Part shown: positions 1-6,083 of the stretch, piece after piece | Numbering within the stretch: position 1 is the first letter of the stretch | Layout: each line of letters starts with the position of its first letter | Source of the DNA: CALHVX01 sp038757945 | GTDB lineage: Bacteria > Pseudomonadota > Gammaproteobacteria > Pseudomonadales > Azotimanducaceae | Length of the DNA stretch: 6,597 bases | Assembly (NCBI GenBank): GCA_038757945.1 | Contig: JBCDGJ010000237.1 | Coordinates: 1-6,597 of the forward strand | Direction of reading: 5' to 3' | Notes under the pieces: generated by a model | Seen by the model: only the letters and a program-made list of their open reading frames with translations | What the model was told of the DNA's origin: nothing | Database searches by the model: none | Translations under genes and position numbers: made by a program

Positions 1-1627
1 GCGTGCGCACCAGCCGCTGCGCCATGACGCCCAGCAGCGTCGCTTTGATCATGTAGCTCGGCACGCCGAGATCGAGCAGGCGGGTGATCGCCGTCGGCGC
101 ATCGTTGGTGTGCAGCGTGGAGATCACCAGGTGGCCGGTGAGCGCCGCCTGAATAGCCATCTCCGCCGTTTCGATGTCGCGGATCTCGCCGATCATGATG
201 ATGTCCGGATCCTGACGCAGCAGCGCGCGCACGCCGGACGCGAAAGAAACATCGATGTTGCTCTGCACCTGCATCTGGTTGAACGCCGGCTCCACCATCT
301 CGATCGGGTCTTCGATGGTGCAGACGTTCACCTCGCTGGTCGCGAGCTGCTTCAGCGTTGAGTACAGCGTGGTGGTCTTGCCGGATCCGGTTGGGCCGGT
401 AACCAGCAGAATGCCGTTCGGCTGGCCGGCCATACCCTGCCAGCGGCGGTAGTCCTCGCCGGTCAGGCCAAGCTCCGCGAAGCTGCGCAGCAGTACGTCC
501 GGGTCGAAGATCCGCATGACCATCTTCTCGCCGAAGGCGGTTGGCAGCGTCGACAGGCGCAGCTCGATCTCGTCGCCATCCGGGCTCTTGGTCTTGACCC
601 GGCCATCCTGCGGGCGGCGCTTCTCGGCGACGTCCATGCGCCCGAGGATTTTTAAGCGGCTCGTGACCGCCGCGTTCACCGCGCTCGGCAGCTCGTAGAC
701 ATGATGCAGCACGCCGTCGATCCGAAAGCGCACCAGGCCCTTGTCGCGCCGGGGCTCGATGTGGATGTCGCTCGCGCGCTGCTCGAACGCGTACTGCAGC
801 AGCCAGTCGACGATGTTGACGACGTGGGCGTCGTTGGCCTCCGGCGACTTGAGGGCGCCGAGCTCGAGCAGCTGCTCGAAGTTGGCGACGCTGGACACCT
901 CGAGACCGAGTTCCTGCGCTTTCGAGACCGAGCGCGCCATGGTGTAGAACTCGAGCATGTAGCGGCTGATGTCCGCCGGGCTCGACACGACCCGCCGGAT
1001 GCGGCGCCCGCGCAGGGTCTGGGTGAGCATGCCCTCCCACTGGAACATGTAGGGCTGCGCGCTGGCGATGACGACCTCGTCGTCGGCAACGTCGACCGCA
1101 AGAATGTTGTGGCGCTGCGCAAAGGCGTAGGACATGACCTCGGTGACCGCATTGACGTTGATCTTCAGCGGATCAATGCGCAGGTACGGCTGCCGCGACT
1201 GGTCGCAGAGCCACTGCGTCATGGTTTCGAGATCGAGGGTCGAGCCGGGCTGCTGGCGATTCTCGTACTCGCGCGAGGCGAGGATCTCCATCGGGTGCTG
1301 CGACAGCTCGCGCTTGGTCCGCGGCGCGATCAGGATGTCTTCGGCCTGGCGCTGGCTGATGAAGCCTTCGGTCACCATCTCGTCGAGGAAGCTCGGCAGA
1401 TCGATCAGCCGTTCGTCCTGCGCGATGCCGAACAGCGGCTGCACGTTCGACGGCTTCGCTTCGCTGGTGGCCGCTTCACCCTCGGCGACGGGCTCGGCCG
1501 GACGCTCGCTGTTCGCTGCGTCCGCAGCGATAGGCGCCTGCGCGTCTTTCGCAGCTGCTGCCGGGTTGTTGGCGAGGTCCGGTTCCGGTGTGCCGGAATC
1601 GTCGGACCCTTTATACGTGCTGGCCAT
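1..1627 (-). CDS. GspE/PulE/PilB-family assembly ATPase, C-terminus off the window
   Basis: This is a cytoplasmic hexameric ATPase of the type II secretion / type IV pilus superfamily, which drives pilin or pseudopilin assembly at the inner membrane. 542 codons are visible. Residues about 15-60 are an Ala/Pro/acidic low-complexity linker, followed by an N-terminal domain (about 60-250). Seen in order: ASDIHIEP (285-292), RFRIDG (300-305), an Arg-rich RPQDGR stretch (to 343), Walker A GPTGSGKT (411-418, Lys417), the acidic box CTIEDPIE (436-443), Walker B DPDIIMIGEIRD (473-484, Glu481) and the His box TGHLVISTLHTN (497-508). The open frame ends at MAQRLVRT, just before where the family's zinc-binding CxxC motif would come. 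The start is the first ATG after an in-frame TAA at 1676-1678 (minus strand); its ribosome binding site is weak. The expected full length is about 600 residues. No pilus or secretion partner is in view, so PilB, GspE or an orphan paralogue cannot be told apart. The gene is divergent from argA. Confidence 0.93.
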   Translation of the reverse strand, partial: MASTYKGSDDSGTPEPDLANNPAAAAKDAQAPIAADAANSERPAEPVAEGEAATSEAKPSNVQPLFGIAQDERLIDLPSFLDEMVTEGFISQRQAEDILIAPRTKRELSQHPMEILASREYENRQQPGSTLDLETMTQWLCDQSRQPYLRIDPLKINVNAVTEVMSYAFAQRHNILAVDVADDEVVIASAQPYMFQWEGMLTQTLRGRRIRRVVSSPADISRYMLEFYTMARSVSKAQELGLEVSSVANFEQLLELGALKSPEANDAHVVNIVDWLLQYAFEQRASDIHIEPRRDKGLVRFRIDGVLHHVYELPSAVNAAVTSRLKILGRMDVAEKRRPQDGRVKTKSPDGDEIELRLSTLPTAFGEKMVMRIFDPDVLLRSFAELGLTGEDYRRWQGMAGQPNGILLVTGPTGSGKTTTLYSTLKQLATSEVNVCTIEDPIEMVEPAFNQMQVQSNIDVSFASGVRALLRQDPDIIMIGEIRDIETAEMAIQAALTGHLVISTLHTNDAPTAITRLLDLGVPSYMIKATLLGVMAQRLVRT

Positions 1628-1652
1628 GGTGACTGCTTGCCTGATGCCCTTT

Positions 1653-1703
1653 TCTGGCTCTAATGAGACTGGCTCTTACGAGAACTGGCTCTTGCCGGCT
1701 CTG
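1653..1703 (-). repeat. Short direct repeats upstream of the ATPase gene
   Basis: On the minus strand AAGAGCCAGT occurs perfectly twice (1684-1693 and 1668-1677, 16 bases apart). A shorter copy, AGAGCCAG, lies at 1654-1661, and a degenerate copy, AGAGCCGG, at 1695-1702. The array lies 27-76 bases upstream of the ATPase ATG, in its presumed leader or promoter. Phased repeats here could bind a regulator or be a minor sequence duplication. No recognisable promoter hexamers accompany them. Confidence 0.6.
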
Positions 1704-1895
1704 ATACTCGTTCGCGCTAGCGCCCGCTCGCGACGCGCGCTGGCGTGCTGCGGCCCGTATCAAGTGGACGGGCCACGCGAATTCGTTGCTCATCAGGCAG
1801 TTAACGGGATGCCCGAAGGCTTTGCAAGGCAGCCCGGGCGCACAGCGAGGTGCGTCACAGCCCCATCGATACCTGAGCCCGGGATCGCGCTGGTG

Positions 1896-1901
1896 TATGC
1901 T
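1896..1901 (+). promoter_or_regulatory. Candidate -10 element for argA
   Basis: TATGCT matches four of six bases of the sigma-70 -10 consensus and lies 10 bases before the argA ATG at 1912. The hexamer 17 bases upstream (1873-1878, CTGAGC) is a poor -35. If this promoter is real, transcription would start at about 1908-1911, giving an almost leaderless argA message. That would fit the absence of a Shine-Dalgarno sequence directly before 1912. It is a weak prediction. Confidence 0.28.
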
Positions 1902-1911
1902 CCGTCGCCCT

Positions 1912-3234
1912 ATGGATATCGCCCAGTACGCCCAGTGGTTCCGCAACTCGACGCCCTATATAAAGGCGCACCGGGGCCGTACCTTCGTGCTGCATCTGCC
2001 CGGCGAGGCCCTCGAACCCCCGCATCTGGTCAACCTGGTTCACGATCTTGCCCTGCTGCACAGCCTGGGCGCGCATCTGATCCTCGTGCACGGCGCCCGA
2101 CCGCAGCTCGACTCCCGGCTGCCGGACAGCCAGATCCACGCGGGCCGGCGCATTACCGGCTACGACGATCTGCCGCTGCTGCAGCGCATCTGCGGCGAGC
2201 TCAAGGGGCGCCTGGAAGCCGCCTTCTCTACCGGGCTGCCGAACACGCCCCTGCACGGCACGGAAATCACCGTCGCCTCGGGCAACCTGGTGACCGCACG
2301 CCCGCTGGGCGTGATCAACGGGATCGACCATCTGTACAGCGGCGCCGTGCGGCGGGTGCGCGGACCGGCGATCCGCGCGCTGCTCGACACCGGCGCCATC
2401 GTGCTGCTGTCACCGCTCGGGTACTCGCCATCGGGCCAGGCGTTCAACCTGCCGTCGGAGGAGCTGGCGGCACTGACCGCCGCCGCCGTGCAGGCCGACA
2501 AGCTGATCCAGCTGCAGCCGGACGCCCAGCTCGAGAACAGCGACGGGACGTCCGTCAGCCAGCTGCACCCGGACGATCTGGAGACGCTGATCGAAGACAC
2601 CGCGCAGCCCTTCAGCCACCGCCGGCGTCTTCAGGCCGCGCGCGAGGCGCTGCGACGCGGCGTCCCGAGCGTGCAGTTCGTGTCGTTCCGGGACGACGGG
2701 GCGCTGCTCGCCGAGCTCTATACCGCCGGCGGTCAGGGCACCCAGATCACCGCGCACGCGCTGGCGCGCATCCGCCAGGCGCGGCCGAAGGATCTGGCCG
2801 CCATCGTCGAGCTGATCCGACCGCTGGAAGATGAGGGCGTGCTGGTAAGACGCGGCCGGGACCGGCTGGAAGCCGAGATGACGCAGTTCTTCGTGGCGGA
2901 ACTCGACGGCATCGTGGTCGGCTGCGCGGCCCTGTACCCCTTCGACAACGCCGCCAGTGCCGAGCTGGCCTGCGTCGCCACCCATGCGGCCTACCGTCAG
3001 CAAGGCTACCGCATCGGGCAGCGGCTGCTCAGCCATGCTGAAACGCTGGCGCAGCAGCAGGGGCTCACGCAGCTGTTCGTGCTCACGACCCAGGCGCAGG
3101 ACTGGTTCACCGAACGGGGCTTTGAAAGAATGAACCCCACCTGCCTGCCGGAATCCAAGCAGGCGCTGTACAACTATCAACGCAACTCGACAGTTCTCGC
3201 CAAGACACTGTCGCCGACCGAGCAAGACGCATGA
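1912..3234 (+). CDS. argA: Amino-acid N-acetyltransferase (N-acetylglutamate synthase)
   Basis: ArgA makes N-acetyl-L-glutamate from acetyl-CoA and glutamate in the cytoplasm, the committed step of arginine synthesis, and the classical enzyme is feedback-inhibited by arginine. The 440-residue product has the classical two-domain form. The kinase-like, arginine-binding N-domain (about 1-285) opens with RNSTPYIKAHRG and includes LLHSLGAHLILVHGARPQ (48-65) and NTPLHG (111-116). The GNAT acetyltransferase domain (about 285-430) contains LIRPLEDEGVLVRR (301-314), the acetyl-CoA loop region QQGYRIG (363-369), LFVLTTQ and PESKQALYNYQR. All of these match the Escherichia coli enzyme as I remember it, and the length agrees (about 440). 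The ATG at 1912 was chosen because homology begins there. An in-frame ATG at 1897 would add five residues (MLRRP). The last four bases overlap ilvD (ATGA). Confidence 0.96.
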   Translation: MDIAQYAQWFRNSTPYIKAHRGRTFVLHLPGEALEPPHLVNLVHDLALLHSLGAHLILVHGARPQLDSRLPDSQIHAGRRITGYDDLPLLQRICGELKGRLEAAFSTGLPNTPLHGTEITVASGNLVTARPLGVINGIDHLYSGAVRRVRGPAIRALLDTGAIVLLSPLGYSPSGQAFNLPSEELAALTAAAVQADKLIQLQPDAQLENSDGTSVSQLHPDDLETLIEDTAQPFSHRRRLQAAREALRRGVPSVQFVSFRDDGALLAELYTAGGQGTQITAHALARIRQARPKDLAAIVELIRPLEDEGVLVRRGRDRLEAEMTQFFVAELDGIVVGCAALYPFDNAASAELACVATHAAYRQQGYRIGQRLLSHAETLAQQQGLTQLFVLTTQAQDWFTERGFERMNPTCLPESKQALYNYQRNSTVLAKTLSPTEQDA

Positions 3235-4904
3235 GCGACGACAAGCGCCCCTATTCTTCTTTAATCGTTGACGGTGTTGAGCAGGCGCCGAGCCGCGCAA
3301 TGCTGTATCCCGTGGGCTTCAAAGAAGCAGACTTCGCCAAGCCGCAGATCGGCATTGCGTCGACCTGGAGCATGGTCACGCCCTGCAACATGCACATCAA
3401 TGAGCTGGCCGACGCCGCCGCCATGGGCGCCGACGAAGCCGGTGCCAAAAGCGTGCTGTTCAACACCATTACCGTGAGCGACGGCATCAGCATGGGTACA
3501 CCGGGCATGCGCTACTCGCTGGTCAGCCGCGAGGTGATCGCCGACTCCATCGAAACCGTGGTGGGTGCCCAGGGCTTCGACGGCTTCGTCGCGATCGGCG
3601 GCTGCGACAAGAACATGCCGGCCTGCGCCATGGCGATCGCGCGCATGGATCGGCCCGCCGTGTTCGTCTACGGCGGCACCATCCAGCCGGGCAAGGAACG
3701 GCGCGACATCATCAGCGTCTTCGAAGCAGTCGGCGCCCACGCGGCGGGCCGCATCGATCTGAAAGAACTGAAAGACGTCGAGAGCACGGCGATCCCCGGC
3801 CCCGGCTCCTGCGGCGGCATGTACACGGCCAACACCATGGCCAGCGCGATCGAGGCGCTGGGCCTGTCGCTGCCGAACAGCTCGGCGCAGGACGCCATCA
3901 GCCAGGCCAAGCGCGACGACAGCTACCGCGCCGGCGCCGCCGTCGCCAACCTGATCGAGCTCGGCATCAAACCGAGCGACATCCTGAGTAAAGAAGCCTT
4001 CGAGAACGCCATCACCGTGTGCATCGCGCTGGAGGGCTCGACCAATGCGGTGCTGCACCTGCTGGCCATTGCCCACGCCGCGAAGATCCCGCTCACGCTC
4101 GACGACTTCACCCGCATCGGCCAGCGCGTGCCCGTGCTTGCAGACATGCGTCCGGCCGGCCAGTACGCCATGAGCGAGCTGATCCAGATCGGCGGCATCC
4201 AGCCGCTCATGAAGACGCTGCTCAACGAAGGGCTGCTGCACGGCGACTGCCTGACGGTCACCGGCAAGACTCTGGCCGAGAACCTGGCCGTCGTGGGCCC
4301 CTACCCGGAGGATCAGGAGATCATCCGGCCGATGTCGAACCCGATCAAAAAGGACAGCCACCTGGTGATCCTGGAAGGCAACCTGGCGCCGGACGGCGCG
4401 GTCGCCAAGATCACCGGCAACGAAGGCCTGACCTTTACCGGCACCGCCAAGTGCTACCACGGTGAGGAAGCGGCCATGGCCGCGATCATGGACGGCAGCG
4501 TCGGCGCCGGGGACGTCGTCATCGTGCGCTACGAGGGCCCGCGCGGCGGACCGGGCATGCGCGAAATGCTGTCCCCCACCAGCGCCATCATGGGCCGCGG
4601 GCTCTCCGACCAGGTGGCCATGATCACCGACGGACGCTTCAGCGGCGGCAGTCACGGGTTCGTGATCGGTCACGTCACCCCGGAAGCCTTCGATGGGGGC
4701 CCCATCGCGCTGGTCGAAGACGGCGACCAGATCACCGTGGACGCCGAAGCCAGAGCCATCACCCTGCACGTGGACGATGCAACCCTCATGCAGCGCAAAG
4801 CGAGCTGGCAGCAGCCAGAACCCTATGCAGAGCGTGGCACGCTCGCCAAATACGCCAGGCTCGTGGCAACGGCCAGCGAAGGCGCGGTCACCGACGCCTT
4901 CTAA
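3231..4904 (+). CDS. ilvD: Dihydroxy-acid dehydratase
   Basis: IlvD dehydrates 2,3-dihydroxyisovalerate and 2,3-dihydroxy-3-methylvalerate to the 2-keto acids that precede valine, leucine and isoleucine. It is a cytoplasmic iron-sulfur enzyme of the IlvD/Edd family. The product is 557 residues, the usual size of the shorter bacterial form; the E. coli type is about 616. Three cluster cysteines are visible: Cys52 in TPCNMH, Cys125 in GGCDKNMPAC and Cys194 in GPGSCGGMYTANTM. Having all three suggests the oxygen-tolerant [2Fe-2S] subgroup rather than the labile E. coli type, which is an inference from family knowledge. Asp84 (SDGIS), Asp126 and Lys127 (the carbamylated metal ligand of the family) are present, as is the C-terminal GRFSGGSHG motif (about 468-476) that carries the catalytic serine. 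It starts inside the argA stop (ATGA) with only a weak GAGCAAG upstream, so translation probably depends on ribosomes finishing argA. Confidence 0.97.
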   Translation: MSDDKRPYSSLIVDGVEQAPSRAMLYPVGFKEADFAKPQIGIASTWSMVTPCNMHINELADAAAMGADEAGAKSVLFNTITVSDGISMGTPGMRYSLVSREVIADSIETVVGAQGFDGFVAIGGCDKNMPACAMAIARMDRPAVFVYGGTIQPGKERRDIISVFEAVGAHAAGRIDLKELKDVESTAIPGPGSCGGMYTANTMASAIEALGLSLPNSSAQDAISQAKRDDSYRAGAAVANLIELGIKPSDILSKEAFENAITVCIALEGSTNAVLHLLAIAHAAKIPLTLDDFTRIGQRVPVLADMRPAGQYAMSELIQIGGIQPLMKTLLNEGLLHGDCLTVTGKTLAENLAVVGPYPEDQEIIRPMSNPIKKDSHLVILEGNLAPDGAVAKITGNEGLTFTGTAKCYHGEEAAMAAIMDGSVGAGDVVIVRYEGPRGGPGMREMLSPTSAIMGRGLSDQVAMITDGRFSGGSHGFVIGHVTPEAFDGGPIALVEDGDQITVDAEARAITLHVDDATLMQRKASWQQPEPYAERGTLAKYARLVATASEGAVTDAF

Positions 4905-4959
4905 CGCGGCCATCAAGCCCAGCGGAGGCGGCAGTCAGGCGCAAGACTGATGGCGAAAG

Positions 4960-4979
4960 GGGTGCCCATCCGGGCACCC
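4960..4979 (+). terminator. Hairpin after ilvD, possible terminator of argA-ilvD
   Basis: A perfect 8-bp stem, GGGTGCCC / GGGCACCC, closes a four-base loop (ATCC) 56 bases after the ilvD stop codon. The stem is GC-rich and stable, but no T-tract follows on the plus strand, so it is not a textbook intrinsic terminator. It could act with Rho or as a 3'-end stabiliser. Confidence 0.5.
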
Positions 4980-5158
4980 GAATGATCAGCCAGCTACCTG
5001 CCCAAGACCGCCGCTCTGCGCCACTTGCTGACCCCTTTCGGCACTTGCGGCCGGGCACCGTCAACGCCTTGACGCACTTGCTGCGAACCAACGCCCAGAA
5101 ACTGAAAACGTCCTGTAAAACGGGTACATAAGCCAAACAACGGCAAACTTCTAAGGCG

Positions 5159-5164
5159 TAGAAT
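5159..5164 (+). promoter_or_regulatory. Candidate -10 element for the PEP-CTERM gene
   Basis: TAGAAT matches the sigma-70 -10 consensus at five of six positions and lies 44 bases before the ATG at 5208, within an AT-richer stretch. No good -35 is found 16-18 bases upstream. The hexamer is flanked by GGCG and CGCC, a short inverted repeat that could be an operator or chance. Confidence 0.3.
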
Positions 5165-5195
5165 GCGCCGCATCCAGAGTTAAGTAGTAGTGGTC

Positions 5196-5201
5196 CTGGA
5201 G
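5196..5201 (+). promoter_or_regulatory. Ribosome binding site that sets the PEP-CTERM start
   Basis: CTGGAG contains the GGAG core and ends six bases before the ATG at 5208. This supports 5208 over the in-frame GTG at 5190, which would put the ribosome binding site inside the coding region and extend the signal peptide N-terminus. Confidence 0.7.
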
Positions 5202-5207
5202 CACCTG

Positions 5208-5957
5208 ATGAACACCCTCAAGCACCTGTCTGCGCAGACCGCGGCCCTCGTGGCCAGCCTGGTCTTCGCCGTCTCCGCCAACGCCGGCCTGCTCACCTTC
5301 GATATGAGCGTCACGAACACGGGATACCGGGTTACGGGCACCGAATCGGCCGGCGACCTATTGACCGCGCACGCGCTTGGCAGCGCCGTCTGCACCGAGA
5401 GCGTCGACGGCTTCGTCCGCATGGGCCCTCGGCAGACCTGCGGCGTATTCCGCCGCAACTACTCCATGCTGTTGCACACCGAGTTCCAGCTGGGCGACGG
5501 CGGCAACTACCGCTTTCAGACCGGCGCCGACTGGGGCCGCGGCGGCGGCATCATCCTGACCGACCGCAGCAGCGGCGACATGACGGTCATGGACCTGACC
5601 AGCGAAGACATCTGGTGGGGCCGCCGCTGGTCCAACCGGGACGTGTTCATCACCGAACTCGACCTGGATCCAGGCGCCTACGCGTTGTCCTGGATCGGGT
5701 TCGAGAACTGCTGCGCCGGCGAAACCACCGTGCGCTACAGCTACAACGGCAGCGCGTTCAAGAACTTTACGAAGGACAACTTCGCAAGCCACGTCGCCGC
5801 CGTGCCGGAGCCGGGCACCATCACCCTCCTGGGTCTCGGCCTCGCCGGATTCGCGGTCCTGCGCAAGCGTCGTAGCAGCTTCCAGGCCATGCGCGCCCAG
5901 CAGAAAGCGGTCAGCGATGCCAAGCGCGGAGTCGAGCAGCTGAAGGCGGCGGCCTGA
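5208..5957 (+). CDS. Secreted PEP-CTERM sorting-domain protein with a CC-x-G motif
   Basis: This is a 249-residue exported protein of unknown function. Residues 1-26 form a Sec signal peptide: Lys5, a hydrophobic stretch at 11-22, and an ANA cleavage motif ending at Ala26. The mature region is rich in Gly, Asp and aromatics and probably beta-rich. It has four cysteines (62, 78, 168, 169) that could form disulfides outside the cytoplasm. Cys168-Cys169-Ala170-Gly171 fits the CCXG motif that, as I recall, names one PEP-CTERM family. The C-terminus has the sorting signal: VPEP (199-202), a hydrophobic segment (204-218) and the basic cluster RKRR (219-222). In the family, an exosortase removes this anchor and releases the protein to the surface or exopolysaccharide matrix. 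Unusually, 27 residues follow the basic cluster, where most such proteins end within a few. No exosortase gene is in view. The gene is convergent with intI. Confidence 0.88.
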   Translation: MNTLKHLSAQTAALVASLVFAVSANAGLLTFDMSVTNTGYRVTGTESAGDLLTAHALGSAVCTESVDGFVRMGPRQTCGVFRRNYSMLLHTEFQLGDGGNYRFQTGADWGRGGGIILTDRSSGDMTVMDLTSEDIWWGRRWSNRDVFITELDLDPGAYALSWIGFENCCAGETTVRYSYNGSAFKNFTKDNFASHVAAVPEPGTITLLGLGLAGFAVLRKRRSSFQAMRAQQKAVSDAKRGVEQLKAAA

Positions 5958-5981
5958 GGCCCGCGTCTGAAAACAGCGACT

Positions 5982-6015
5982 GAGGCCAGCGAAGAGAGGC
6001 CAGCGAAAAGAGGCC
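5982..6015. repeat. 14-base tandem repeat downstream of the PEP-CTERM gene
   Basis: GAGGCCAGCGAA occurs at 5982-5993 and again at 5996-6007, exactly 14 bases apart. A third partial unit, GAGGCC, falls in phase at 6010-6015, giving about 2.4 units. It lies in the short non-coding interval between the convergent PEP-CTERM and intI genes. The likely origin is replication slippage; copy number may vary between strains. Confidence 0.75.
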
Positions 6016-6046
6016 GGGTGCAGCATCAAAGAGCGCGCGCCCGGTC
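6012..6046. terminator. Imperfect hairpin between convergent genes, possible terminator
   Basis: Bases 6012-6021 pair with 6037-6046 as a 10-bp GC-rich stem with two G-U pairs (on the plus-strand RNA) and a 15-base loop. It lies between the PEP-CTERM stop (5957) and the intI stop (6084), where a terminator serving either direction would be expected. No T-tract follows on either strand, so support is structural only. Confidence 0.33.
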
Positions 6047-6083
6047 ACGTCACCCATCCTCAACCACCGCTGGCCACCACACC

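Larger units (their letters stand above)
4905..5207. other. Intergenic region between ilvD and the PEP-CTERM gene
   Basis: I see no credible gene in these 303 bases. They hold the hairpin at 4960-4979 and a perfect 10-base inverted repeat (4954-4963 with 5031-5040). CCGGGCACC occurs twice (4970-4978 and 5051-5059) and CACTTGC three times (5022, 5042 and 5075). From about 5100 the sequence turns AT-richer, as expected for a promoter region, ending in the ribosome binding site for the next gene. A small RNA is possible but nothing identifies one. Confidence 0.5.

Noticed and set aside
1628..1911. Arginine-repressor operator upstream of argA
   Set aside because: I looked for ARG-box-like TGAAT inverted repeats; only a CGAATTCG palindrome (1778-1785) is present, which does not match the 18-base operator.
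1134..2834. Plus-strand open frame of 566 codons crossing the ATPase start and argA
   Set aside because: It runs antisense to the ATPase and out of frame through argA, and becomes an Arg/Ala/Pro-rich string; it is a GC-rich shadow frame.
3261..4916. Long open frame (551 codons) antisense to nearly all of ilvD
   Set aside because: It is a mirror of strongly GC-biased ilvD codons; its translation is His/Ala/Gly/Asp-rich with no recognisable motif, while the plus-strand frame is unmistakable IlvD.
4950..4985. Eleven-codon open frame spanning the hairpin after ilvD
   Set aside because: It has no ribosome binding site of note, and its sequence is dictated by the hairpin arms; leader-peptide function makes little sense after ilvD.
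5035..5053. Sigma-54 promoter upstream of the PEP-CTERM gene (GGCAC and TTGC are present)
   Set aside because: The GG and GC elements are not 10 bases apart; GGCACTTGC is contiguous, so the -24/-12 spacing fails.
4888..5136. Minus-strand 82-codon open frame between ilvD and the PEP-CTERM gene
   Set aside because: It begins at TTG, overlaps the end of ilvD, and shows no motif or signal peptide; nothing supports it as a gene.
5179..5185. GTTAAGT, which fits the GTTRRRY end of an integron attC site
   Set aside because: No RYYYAAC partner or attC-like inverted structure lies at a suitable distance, and cassettes are expected on the other side of intI.
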